Origin: Oncomelania hupensis
Lineage: Eukaryota; Mollusca; Gastropoda; Littorinimorpha; Pomatiopsidae
Assembly (NCBI GenBank): GCA_036898135.1
Contig: JBAHVR010000300.1
Span: 154,501-218,500, forward strand
Reading direction: 5' to 3'
DNA length: 64,000 nt
Below the pieces are notes generated by a model, which did no database searches, had not been told where the DNA came from, and saw only the letters and a program-made list of their open reading frames with translations. This document shows positions 20,493 to 30,426 of the stretch, piece by piece. Numbering within the stretch: the stretch's first letter is position 1; every line of letters starts with the position of its first letter. The position numbers and the translations under genes are program-made.

Positions 20493-21183
20493 TGTTTCAG
20501 CTTAGAGCTGTTCATGGCTATGGCCGATACAGGATCAAACTCAAACACTTGAGGCGCGCACTTGCAGCCTGTGGGCGCTTGGTCTGACTCCCAGAAAGCT
20601 AAGCACAATCCTGAGTGAGAGAGTAAGGGCCTGGTGCTTGTAGACCTACAACGAAGAATACAAAGCATGGAGATGAGGTGCTACAGAACACTTCTGGGCA
20701 TTTCCTATATCCAGCACATCACCAACGATGAAGTCCGACAGACCATCACACAAGCCATTGGACAACACGATGACATGCTCACAGTGGTGAAGAAACGGAA
20801 ACTTCGATGGCATGGCCACATCACCAGAGCATCAGGCCTTGCAAAGACCATCCTGCAAGGCACCGTGCAAGGAGGCAGAAGAAGACGGAGACAGAAAAAG
20901 AGGTGGTGGGACAACATTCGAGAATGGACTGGTTTGACACTGAGCGAAGCCATGAGGGTTGCTGAGGACAGAGGAAGATGGAGTACGCTGGTTAAACGAT
21001 CATATGTGGTGCCCCAACGACCTTCGAGTTATAAAATAGGATAGGATAGGATAGGCATGCTGGGTGTATAGGTGTAGCTGGCACCCGTCTAGGACATGGG
21101 CAATCGGATCTTTAAAGTCCGCGCGATGGAATGCGTGTGTGCACAGAGTAAACTTCGGTTTATACTCTCAACCGAAGTTGCAG
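20493..21183 (+). repeat. Dispersed repeat SINE-B, copy split by an RTE fragment
   Basis: The left part 20493-20640 and right part 21055-21183 together match the copies at 9000 and 50048. The break falls at a GGTGC/ATGCTGG point that is continuous at 9138-9146. Confidence 0.7.
20641..21054 (+). mobile_element. RTE LINE 3' fragment nested in SINE-B
   Basis: Frame 20634-21044 reads LQRRIQSMEMRCYR, KKRKLRWHGHITR and QKKRWWDNIREW, then ends in GGATA repeats. Its 5' break is at the same place (a CTACAACGAAGAATAC sequence) as the copy at 12658, which suggests a preferred stop for reverse transcription. Confidence 0.85.
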
Positions 21184-21184
21184 G

Positions 21185-21772
21185 GGTCAAATACTAGAAG
21201 TTTGGACTTTCTCTCATAGAATAGGGTCAAGGTCACTTCCAAGTACCGATACGAACCGACTTTGGACTTCATCTCAAGGTTGTTCAAATTTGCATAAGAT
21301 GTGCGTTTCATTAATATGTGTGTTTCATTGATCTCTATCAGATAGTATGTGTGTTTCATTGATAGGCCTATGTGTGTGTCATTGATCTCTATAAGACATA
21401 AAATAATCATAAGTTCGATATTAATAACTGAGGCATAAAGTGAAGCGAGAAACAAATATTTGTTTACCCTGTGACCTTGACTTTGATGTGAAGTCATTTA
21501 TTCACGCATACATACCAACTTACCAAGTTTGGTTGTGATGCATAAAATAGGTTCCGAATACTGGGCCACTTTAAAGTATTGTACAGGCGGAGAAGCAACT
21601 GTCATTATTTAGGACTCATCTCACACTGATTTGCACAAATGTAAGATTTTCTTTCTTGTGTTTTTTTTGGGGGGGGAGGGGAGAAGATAAGGGGGAGGGG
21701 GGTTGGGTGGATAGGGGAGGAGGGGGGTGTGAGTACATAGACTCACACTGCTATGCATGTGAGTCAAAAATG
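21185..21772 (+). mobile_element. TGACCTTGACC-rich DNA element, 3' part
   Basis: Carries GGTCAAGGTCACTTC, the ATCATAAGT block, TTTGGTTGTGATGCAT and the right inverted terminus GCATGTGAGTCA at about 21755. A G-rich stretch at 21665-21730 precedes the terminus, as in the copy ending at 7012. Confidence 0.6.
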
Positions 21773-21923
21773 TGGGAAATTTTAATGTTGGGGTACACAA
21801 CCTCCCTGTATTGTGTGGTATGTTTGGCCGGCGTAACATTCATATCGGAAAAGAGATCATTTTGTCGGTTTGTTCATCACAGGACAAAATGACTTTGACG
21901 ACCACCAACAGTTGAGACACTTT

Positions 21924-21981
21924 CTTCTTCTTCTTCTTCTTCTTCTTCTTCTTCTTCTTCTTCTTCTTCTTCTTCTTCTTC

Positions 21982-22068
<87 letters not shown>
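21924..22068 (+). repeat. Compound (TTC)n(ATT)n microsatellite
   Basis: About 19 TTC units pass directly into about 29 ATT units. It yields meaningless poly-Leu, poly-Tyr, poly-Asn and poly-Glu frames. Confidence 0.95.
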
Positions 22069-22070
<2 letters not shown>

Positions 22071-22343
22071 GAGAGAGTGAGAGAGGACAAGAGTTCAAAG
22101 ATGATGGACCAAGCACTGAGAAGGATAGACAGCCTACAGAGGAGAGTTTGTAGCGGAGTTTTTGTAGCATGAGGATGTCAGAAAAAGAACGATGATTTCT
22201 AGATGGCTTTTAGAAGTGAATGTTTTGAGTGAGACAGGAAGGGGCTAATCCATGAAAGCACTTGTAACAGAAAGTACCGATTGTGTAAGTAATCCTCTGA
22301 GATGCAGGAAGCCAGTGGAGAGAATGTAGGAGGGGTGTAATTA

Positions 22344-22535
22344 GGCAGGGATAGCTCAGTGCTCAGAGCGAACGACTTGTGTGAGTGCGTCTTGGGCGAC
22401 GTGGGTTCAAATCCTGACTTCAGCAAACTATTGTGTGATTGCTGGATTTTACGGGCCAGCGCCTTGAGAAGCTCTCTAAGCTTGTATGTGCGCTATATAA
22501 GGGATATTTTAATCTGATTTTATTTTCTTTTTTGA
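22344..22535 (+). mobile_element. tRNA-derived SINE
   Basis: The head has A-box GATAGCTCAGTGCTCAGAGC and B-box GTGGGTTCAAATCC at tRNA-like spacing. The body contains GGCCAGCGCCTTGAGAAGC and the tail GCGCTATATAAGGGATATTTTA is typical of SINE/LINE tail sequences. Not a real tRNA: there is no closing acceptor stem. Confidence 0.7.
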
Positions 22536-22651
22536 GAACCAGACTGAGTTCCGAACACGTTGGAACAGATGAACAGAAGAGGAAGAAAGTCCAAAAAAAG
22601 AACAGAATTAGTGACAGTAGTCTAAGAGTGACAGAGCAAGAGAGGAAAACT

Positions 22652-22751
22652 TAGTATTGTGTAGTGTAGTGTAGTGTAGCGTAGTGTAGTGTAGCGTAGC
22701 GTAGTGTAGTGTAGTGTAGTGTAGTGTAGTGTAGTGTAGTGTAGTGTAGTG
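22652..22751 (+). repeat. (GTGTA)n microsatellite
   Basis: About 20 units of GTGTA with occasional GCGTA, ending 33 bases from the exon H donor. Confidence 0.95.
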
Positions 22752-22783
22752 TGCTGCGTAAAGAAGAAAACGAAATCACTTAC

Positions 22784-22864
22784 TACAGAGGTTGTTAACG
22801 CAAATTCCCCCTTGGACGCACGATCGCTGAGTACCAGTCGGACACAATAATCCTATCTTGACCA
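22784..22864 (-). CDS. Exon H of the cysteine-module host gene
   Basis: An 81-base phase 1-1 exon with acceptor TTGACAG and donor A|GTAAGT. It encodes VKIGLL and then C-x7-C-x5-C-x4-C, the last Cys codon followed by one A. A second in-phase acceptor at 22853 would give TGA at the junction with exon G, so the upstream AG is preferred and yields TTG (Leu). The exon is squeezed between a GTGTA repeat and an ATC repeat. The upstream intron contains the complete LTR element at 23264-32524. Confidence 0.86.
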
Positions 22865-22872
22865 CTGTCAAC

Positions 22873-22875
<3 letters not shown>

Positions 22876-22952
<77 letters not shown>

Positions 22953-23036
22953 GTCGTCTTCTTCTTCTTCTTCTTCTTCTTCTTCTTCTTCTTCTTCTTC
23001 TTCTTCTTCTTCTTCTTCTTCTTCTTCTTCTTCTTC
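22876..23036 (+). repeat. Compound (ATC)n(TTC)n microsatellite
   Basis: About 26 ATC units followed by about 27 TTC units. It begins 10 bases upstream of the exon H acceptor and replaces the usual polypyrimidine tract region. Confidence 0.95.
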
Positions 23037-23263
23037 AACATTCTCATCAATATCATCAACATTATCATCATCAATACCCATATTACACAAACATAACTTG
23101 TATACATTCAGAATAAAGGTACAGATCTAATCGAAGCTGATCTGTATGTACTTTTTGCTATAGGAAGGCTCCTGAAACCAACAATTACTAAACTAGCTTT
23201 AGAGTCGCCATCATAGTCACACAAACAAACAACATTATTCTGAACATAAACAGAATACCACAG

Positions 23264-25361
23264 TGTCACGTCCCCCGAGCGGGTTCAGTGACGTCAGCTC
23301 ATAAAGCGAGTGAAAAGAATAAACTCAAACAAAATAAACTAACACAAAATGCCAGAGTACAAACACACACTCTTTTATTCAACAATCAACAAGCAAACAC
23401 AGGACAAATGGGAACTAACCTTCCCCCAACCCCTAAATAGGACCCCGTCCCAATACTAACTAACAATTACCTCCCCTTGCAACAAACCCCAAATAGAACT
23501 AAACAACAACAGTTTCTTTACAAAGTGTATACAGAAAATCAAAATCAACAAATCAATTCAAAATGCAAGTCTTCGAATAATAAGCGATGGCGTTGAAACA
23601 TAAACTATTAGCTAGACAAAGCTGTGGCACAGAAGTAATGTCTCAATGTTCTTGTTCAGTAGCTCAGAGAGCTAACAGTCTCTTTCACAAAGTGGATGAT
23701 TCTTCTAACTAAATGGATATGTTTTTAGGTGCGTGTAATGTGAGTCTGTGTGTGCATGAATTAGGTATGAAAACCTCCTGGAAACGTGTTGCCTCGATAC
23801 ACAGGCAAAACCTGCAGCAGTGTAAGCAGTCACCACAACACTACTCTGTTGTAGAAGCAAAGGTACATCCCAGGCTGGTTAGGACCCAGTCAGCGGCAAC
23901 AACATCAACATCAGTGCAGCACAACAGGCAACATCAAAGGCAACAGCGTGGAAAATAATGCGTAGAAATAAACACGTAGATGTAGTAATCATCATCAGCC
24001 CACACCTGTTGACATATACATAGTCTTAACAATATGCCCACCAAATAATAAACACTAAATAATATAACATAACACGCCGTCCTCCGTCCGCCATCTTGAC
24101 CTGTATAGTTATGAATATCATAATAATAATAATATAAGATACTATACACAGATTTCAATAATGTAAATCACCCTTTGATGCTAAATAATTCGCATCTTCT
24201 TTACAAACCAATGTTTATATAAATATACATAATTATCGCAACCACACTACCATCTCACAGTCCTGATTCATTCCGCCCCCCTTCATCACCACCGTCACCC
24301 CCAACAATTATAGCACATCACGATTACCTCCCTTCATCCACACCGTAAACATGCTTCCTTCATAATCATCACTTCATCCTTCTTCAGCATACTACATCCT
24401 ATCGCTCTCTCCATACATACACCCTCACTCTCTCTCTCCCTCTCTATATTCCCCATCGTCGCCTTTGACCCACTTCCATAACAACAACAGCAACGACATT
24501 TCCCCCATCACATATACAATAAGAAAATCATAGGAAAATCATATAAAATCAACAAAATTCATTACACATCCTAAAATACATCCCCTTCCCCACACTCATT
24601 ACCACTCATACACGTACGCAGTTCTCGGAGCGCGCCTCTAGAGAATTGAACAACAGGGTTTGCTTACCTTACAGGCCTCGGCTCGTGACGCCCTTTACCC
24701 CAACACCACAACACGACACAACACTGTCACAACATTGGCACAACACAATGGATTAGTCCTTCGAGAGTCTCTTTCTCTTGCTCTTGCACGTTATTTCACT
24801 GTCCAAATAACATTTATTCTGAGGATGAGGACACCTTAGCTCTGCTACAGACACTAAGTCTTGGTGGGTGTTCAATCGAGAACCACACGCACCTTAAGTA
24901 TGGAACTCTACACTCACAGGCGAATGGCAGTTACCATCTTCCTTCGAATTCTACACATCCTTATCCCGACGAGGGCATAAGACCTTGGGTGGCTATAAAA
25001 CAATACACACACCCTTCCAGCAGTACCCTACACTACGATGACCTCTGTCACAGGGTTGCTGCCTCGTTAGAATTCCTTCCTCACGCAATAGCATCTCAAA
25101 CCACTCTGCCCTTCAAAATCTGCGCCGGCCACAAGCAAAACAGTCGAGCTCTCGTCAGTATGCACGTTCTTTATTACGCGTACCCCTATTTGAAATTGGC
25201 CGACCCCCTGTCTTCTACGAATCGCACGGACTCTACGAAACTGCACTTTCATACGCAAAAGTAAATCGGTCACGCTATTCTATGTACAGCAGATATACAG
25301 AGAAGTGTAACTTCGTAAAAAGTGTATCTCTCCCTACCATCTGAAAACTCGTGTCGTCACA
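23264..25361 (-). repeat. 3' LTR of family 2 element (2098 bp)
   Basis: Minus strand starts TGTGACG and ends CGTGACA. It contains AATAAA (plus 23374-23379) and a perfect CRE-type palindrome TGACGTCA (23289-23296). The only difference that I noticed from the other LTR is C/T at 25065 versus 32228. Confidence 0.95.
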
Positions 25362-25374
25362 CAACCCCCCCCCA
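25362..25374 (-). promoter_or_regulatory. Polypurine tract of family 2 element
   Basis: Minus strand reads a run of nine G followed by TTG directly before the 3' LTR. Position and composition fit the plus-strand primer. Confidence 0.85.
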
Positions 25375-25435
25375 GTTCTTAACACCTTGAAGAACCTTAA
25401 CTACGACGCGAATTTCTCACTACCCCCTATGCTAC

Positions 25436-26284
25436 CTACTGCGCGTTTCTGCTGAGGAAATCTGCTGGAACGTTGTCCTTCCCAGAAATGTGCTCCACAG
25501 ACATTGAGAAAGGTTGCAGCTGAAGTGCCCATCTCATCAGTCGGCTGTTGGTGTTCTTCACTTGCTGTAGGTACTGCAGTGGCATATGGTCAGTCTGCAC
25601 TACGAAAGTACGTCCGTACAGGTATTGACTGAATTTCTGCACACCCCACACCAACGCTAGACACTCCCTCTCAATGGTTGAATAGTTCCTCTCGGGTTCC
25701 GACAGTTTCTTGCTTGCACATGCAATAGGCTGTAATCCTTGTCCCCTGTCCTGGCTCAAAATGGCCCCTACTCCGTCCTCCGACGCATCTGTCTGTAGCA
25801 CAAACGGTAGGGTGAAGTCCGGCAGACAGCACACAGGGTCAGAGCACAGCTTCTCCTTCAGTGTGCAAAATGCAGCTTCGCATGCTTCGGTCCATTGTAC
25901 CGCCCCTGGCTTGCCTCCCTTGGTCAGATCGTGTAGTGGTGAAGCAATCGCTGAAAAGTTGGGTACGAACCGCCTGTAGTACCCGGCTAAACCCAAAAAT
26001 GAGCGCACTTGCCGCTTGGTCGTTGGTCGTGGTGCATCTCGGATTCTCTCCATCTTTGACACCTCAGGACGAATTTCTCCCTGTCCAACCACGTGCCCAA
26101 GATACTCTACTCTTCGGAAACCCAGGTAACACTTTGATGGTTTGGCGGATAGCTGCACCTCACGCAACCTAAGGAAAAGACGTGCCAAGCATTCCAGGTG
26201 TCTCTGCTTGGTAATGGTGGCTACCAACAAGTCGTCAACAAATTGTCGATCTCCGACATTCCCAGGGGTGCTAATAACTTCCGC
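25436..26284 (-). pseudogene. RT end and RNase H of family 2 element
   Basis: Open frame 26230-25436 continues RT after the active site: thumb with VRSFLGLAGYYRRFVPNFS, then RNase H with Q-T-D-A-S, ERECLALVWG and QTDHMPL, ending ADFLSRNAQ and stop. Bases 26284-26231 contain the catalytic region (a FVDD-like active site), but a missing T in a T-run near 26240 and a missing G near 26310 put it out of frame. These breaks are single bases. Confidence 0.85.
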
Positions 26285-26285
26285 A

Positions 26286-26858
26286 TCATGCGAGAAAAGA
26301 CTGCTCCGCCGTCTTCAGCCCAAATGGCATTACGGTCCACTGAAATTGTCCCTCTGGCGTTGTAAATGCCGTCTTCGCTTTATCTCCCTTGTTCATAGGC
26401 ACTTGCCAGTAACCTTTGGTCAAGTCGATCTTGGTGAGATACTTGGCCCCTGACAGTTTGGAAAACAAGTAGTCGATGTTCGGCAATGGTTCCGCATCGA
26501 ATACGACGTGCTTGTTTAACTTCCGGAAATCAACGCAGAAACGCATCGTGCCCTCCTTCTTCTTTACTAATACGATGGGCGAGCTGTATGGCGAACTGGC
26601 CCTCTCAATGACGCCCATCGCTAGCATCGCTTCCACTTCCTTCTTGATGGTCTCGTGATGCGAATGGGGAAGTGGGTACTGCCGCGTCCTCACTGGAATG
26701 TCGCTGTCCACACGTATTTCGCACACGTCCAGTGTAGTGCGTAGCGGCAAGTCGGTTAGGACATCCTCAAACTGCCACACCAGCTCCTGCAATTCTTCCC
26801 GTATCTCTGGGCAGTTGTCGTCCATCTTCACGTCGCGGGGCGTCTCTGATGCTGTCAA
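26286..26858 (-). pseudogene. RT N-terminal part of family 2 element
   Basis: Encodes RT fingers and palm start: SSPIVLVKKKEG, FCVDFRKLNK, LTKIDLTKGYWQVP and MPFGLKTA, followed by a premature stop caused by a one-base loss in a G-run. It lies downstream of integrase, out of frame with it by -1 and separated by a TAA. Confidence 0.85.
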
Positions 26859-26863
26859 GGTGA

Positions 26864-27826
26864 TTACGGAATATCCCCAAACACCGGCATAGTTTCCTCC
26901 TCCTCTACCCCCTCGTCGTCTACAACGATCGTGGCTACCGTCGTTCTGGTATGGAATTTCTTCAGGAGATTGGCGTGGTATAGTTTACTTTTCCCACGCA
27001 TCCTGATCCGGTAGTCGCACTCTCCCACACGTTCGATCACCTCGTACGGTCCTCGCCATGCTAGCTGCAGCTTGTTGTGTTTCTCTGGTAACAGCAGCAA
27101 CACTTGATCCCCTGCGTTGAACAAACGCCGTTTCGCCTTCTTATCGAAGTGCCGCTTCTGCTTGGCTGACGCGGTTCTGAGGTTTCCTTGTGCCAACTTA
27201 CATGTTTCCTCGATGCGGTTACGCAAATCCACCACGTACTGGCTACTCAATTTCACCTCCTCCTCTTGTATCTCCTTGGTCCAGAGGTCTCGCAATACAG
27301 CCATCGGTCCCCGCACGGTCTTTCCATATAGGAGCTCGAAGGGAGAGAACCCTGTAGACTCCTGTGCTACTTCTCGGTATGCAAATAGTAGCGCTGGAAT
27401 GTAGCGGTCCCACGCTGTAGGTTGTTCTGTGGCTAACTTCTTGAGCATGGACACTAGCGTCCCGTTGAAACGCTCAACCAGTCCGTTGCACTGTGGATGA
27501 TACGGCGTGGTGGCTTTCCCATGGATCGACAGTAGTCTGTTCATCTCCCGCATGACTTCAGACATGAATTGCGTCCCTTGATCTGTCAAAATTTCCCTAG
27601 GAACGCCCACCCTCGACCAAATCTCCCACAGCGCTTCTGCCACCCTCTCCGCCTCTATGCCCTTGAGCGGTACGGCCTCGGGATAGCGTGTGGCGTAGTC
27701 TACTACCACTAGGATGTACATGTTACCCCGATCTGACTTGGGTTTGATGGGTCCCACGATGTCTACCGCCACCCTCTGAAATGGCTCGTCCACCAGCGGA
27801 AGTTGCTGTAGTGGTACCTTCCTCAC
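26864..27826 (-). pseudogene. Integrase core of family 2 element
   Basis: Contains the catalytic core with AVDIVGP (first Asp), LTDQGTQF (second Asp), NGLVERFNGTL (Glu), the FSPFELLYG block and a GPY-like C-terminal domain ending near YHANLLK. The N-terminal zinc finger is in the preceding frame; the join is broken by one extra G in a run of five at about 27838. The last residues form an acidic tail before a stop. Confidence 0.88.
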
Positions 27827-30092
27827 CCGTCCCCCTCGGTACTACCTTCTGACATTCAGGACAACTGGCGCAATACCTCCGTACTTCGGCACACATTCCC
27901 GGCCAATAGAATGTCCCCCAGATCCGCTCCCTGGTACGTTTCCCTCCCAAATGCCCAGCCATGGGTGGATCATGAGCCAACTGGAGGATCCCCCCTCTCA
28001 ACTGTTTCGGGACTACCAGTTGCGTGACCTGGCTACCCCTCTTCGTATGTACCCGGTACAACACCCCCTTCTTCTTGCGAAACTCAGCTGACGCCCTACC
28101 TGACGCTATCGCCCCACCACTCTGTGCCAACGTTCTCGCCTTCGCGAGCGTCTCGTCGGTCTCTTGCATCCTGATTAACTCTGGGGTGCTAACAGAGATC
28201 TGGGATGGTTCGACCACTGCTAAGGGTACCTCCCTCTTCTTCTCGGCCTTCACCTGCGCCCGAGTCTGCACTGCTGCAGCCATCGCGCACTCACCTCCGA
28301 ACAAGGAAACAGGGCTCTTTTCCCCGCTATCAAACGTTACCCAGTTACCCAGGATGATATCGGGCCCGTCCTCGAAAACCACCAGCTCTACTCTCCCCCT
28401 GACCAGCGCACAATCCAACTCCACCCAAGCTGTAGGTAGCAGACCCACGTTCGATCGATTCGCCAAGCAAATCTCGACAGTCCGACCCGTCAAATCAGCT
28501 GGTTTGACTAACCTGCTCGCGACTGCCCCTATCTCCGCCCCCGTATCTCTCAATACCCGAACGTCCTGCCCGTTCGCCCTACCTTGGCCCCATGGATCAT
28601 AAGGTTTGATTGCACACACGCTAGCCCGAGGTGCGGTCTCCGTGGAAATAGTCCGTCCCACTGTAACCTGGCCTACTGTCTGAGGTTTGACCTTGCAGTC
28701 CCTGACCACATGCTTCTCCGACCCACATCGGTAGCAACGGCGTACCCCACTACCTCCTTCTGTCCTCCCTACCTTCTGACCTTGACTTCCCCGGTTGCTA
28801 GGTTGCTGAGGAGTCTCCGGTCGTCTAGGAAAGCTGCGTCTCTGACTGGGTAGTACGGGCGCCGGTGCTGATGCTGCCCGCTTAGCATCTACCACACGCT
28901 GCGCCAACTCTGCTGCGGCATGGCTAGTCGTCGGTAAATTCTCCCTCACGTAGATCTCTAGCTCGGTAGTCATGATGGAGAAAAGCTGCTCTCCAATGAA
29001 AGTGTCTAGTACCTGCTCTACGTCGGTGATGTCTTTGCCGGCGAGCGAAAACCACTTCTTCACTAATGACCCTAGCCTTACTACTAGCTGAGGAAACGTC
29101 TCTGCAGCTTCCTTCTTGGCCTCTCGAAACTGCCTACGATAGTAGTCGGCGTCCTTCCTGAAGCGTTTCAACAGCGCATTCCTCACAATGTCGAAATCCT
29201 GGGCTTGCTCAGGCGTTAGACGAAGGTACGTATCTCGGGCTTCCCCTTGTAACAAAGGCGCTAGCCTAACCGCCCATACCTCCCTCCTCCAACCCTGAAT
29301 CTCTGCCACCCGTTCGAACATCTGGAGGTAGGCCTCCACATCCTCCCTCTCCTCCAAGGGTTTCAACTTGACTGAGTACGCTGCCCCTCTATCTCTAGCC
29401 CTATTCTCCCTCTGATCAGCTCGGTCTTCATCTCTGGCTCTACGTTCCTCCTCTAGCCTCATCTCAAACATCCTCCTTTCCTCTTCCTTAGCCTCTCTCT
29501 CTTCTCGCTTCTCATCTTCCACCCTCTGCTCCAACCGACGCCGGTCTTCCCTCTCAGTTTCTAATCTAAGCTCTAAAAGCCTCCTCTCGTCTGCCCTCGC
29601 TGCTCTTTCTGCCTCCAGCCTAGCCTCTATCCGACGACGGTCTTCCTCCCTGGCCTCCCTTTCTTCCCTCTTCGCCTCTTCTCTTTCTTTCCTTTCCTCC
29701 TCCCTGACTAACCTCTCTGCTGCCTCCTTCCTCATTCTCTCCCTCTTCTCTTCCTCCCTCTCTCTCCGTTCTTCTTCCTTCTCCCTCCGCTCTTCCTCCC
29801 TTCTCATCTCACTGACCACATAGTGCGCCAACGCTCCATCACGGAAACCCAGACTTTCCCCAATCTGTCTAAATCTCTCACTATCACTGAGCGCGACCTC
29901 GACTTTGCTCTGTGCACCGGGCGACTTGGCATACATCTTAGGCATAGTGGTCTGAGTACTCACTGCGTAAGGTTCCTCCAACAACCCTGTCACTGAGCCG
30001 TCATCACGGAAGTCCTGCTCCTCCTGCTCGACCTCCTCCTTACGGGCCCTAGCGTCGCGGCGCATCGCGGCTCGAGCATCCCGCGTAGCCAT
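27723..30092 (-). CDS. Gag-protease-integrase N-terminus of family 2 element
   Basis: I take the ATG at 30092 (MATRDARAAM) as start; the open frame extends 17 codons further upstream. A charged Arg/Glu-rich coiled coil covers roughly the first third, followed by a gag capsid-like region (LQMFERVAEIQGW to about 28870), a CCHC zinc knuckle (C-x2-C-x4-H-x4-C) near 28742, protease with D-T-G-A near 28548, and the integrase HHCC finger near 27985-27860. The last residues after PRG are a frameshifted tail. No gag-pol frameshift is needed before protease. Low codon decay and an open 790-codon frame fit a young element. Confidence 0.88.
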   Translation of the reverse strand: MATRDARAAMRRDARARKEEVEQEEQDFRDDGSVTGLLEEPYAVSTQTTMPKMYAKSPGAQSKVEVALSDSERFRQIGESLGFRDGALAHYVVSEMRREEERREKEEERREREEEKRERMRKEAAERLVREEERKEREEAKREEREAREEDRRRIEARLEAERAARADERRLLELRLETEREDRRRLEQRVEDEKREEREAKEEERRMFEMRLEEERRARDEDRADQRENRARDRGAAYSVKLKPLEEREDVEAYLQMFERVAEIQGWRREVWAVRLAPLLQGEARDTYLRLTPEQAQDFDIVRNALLKRFRKDADYYRRQFREAKKEAAETFPQLVVRLGSLVKKWFSLAGKDITDVEQVLDTFIGEQLFSIMTTELEIYVRENLPTTSHAAAELAQRVVDAKRAASAPAPVLPSQRRSFPRRPETPQQPSNRGSQGQKVGRTEGGSGVRRCYRCGSEKHVVRDCKVKPQTVGQVTVGRTISTETAPRASVCAIKPYDPWGQGRANGQDVRVLRDTGAEIGAVASRLVKPADLTGRTVEICLANRSNVGLLPTAWVELDCALVRGRVELVVFEDGPDIILGNWVTFDSGEKSPVSLFGGECAMAAAVQTRAQVKAEKKREVPLAVVEPSQISVSTPELIRMQETDETLAKARTLAQSGGAIASGRASAEFRKKKGVLYRVHTKRGSQVTQLVVPKQLRGGILQLAHDPPMAGHLGGKRTRERIWGTFYWPGMCAEVRRYCASCPECQKVVPRGTGEEGTTTATSAGGRAISEGGGRHRGTHQTQVRSG

Positions 30093-30404
30093 GTCGGAAA
30101 AGAAGGGAAGAACAGATGTTAGTATACACAAAACAAATAACACCTAACTGATACAAACACCTAACAGAATGAATACGCAACACAACAGTCACAGGAGCCG
30201 AGGAATCGTTCACCGTCGTACCCCTAAAGGCGAGCAAGTGAACCCTGCAACTCAATTCCCCGTTAATGCTGCACTCCGAGTGTGTTCCCTAGTGCAATAC
30301 ACCCACACTCCCGCCAACCGCCCGCTGCGTACCCTTTCACACAACAACTCAAACACACAACATACACATCTGGCAATACCCTAACACAAAAAAAAAATGA
30401 GTCT

Positions 30405-30422
30405 ATCCCACTTCTGACACCA
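30405..30422 (-). promoter_or_regulatory. Primer-binding site (tRNA-Leu) of family 2 element
   Basis: Minus strand reads TGGTGTCAGAAGTGGGAT, four bases after the 5' LTR. It is complementary over 18 bases to the 3' end of animal tRNA-Leu(CAA), including CCA, as I remember that tRNA. Confidence 0.85.
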
Positions 30423-30426
30423 AAAA

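Noticed and set aside
22852..22864. Alternative exon H start at 22852 and exon J start at 17183
   Set aside because: Both would make TGA at the junction with the preceding exon; the chosen acceptors give sense codons.
22776..23130. Long Asp/Glu, poly-Ser, poly-Met/Lys frames
   Set aside because: They are translations of (ATC)n and (TTC)n; only the 22784-22864 part, in one frame, is a supported exon.
23713..24158. Small frames inside the LTRs (also at 30876-31321, 24989-25273, 32152-32436)
   Set aside because: They are identical in both LTRs because the LTRs are identical, and have no known motif; not evidence of selection.
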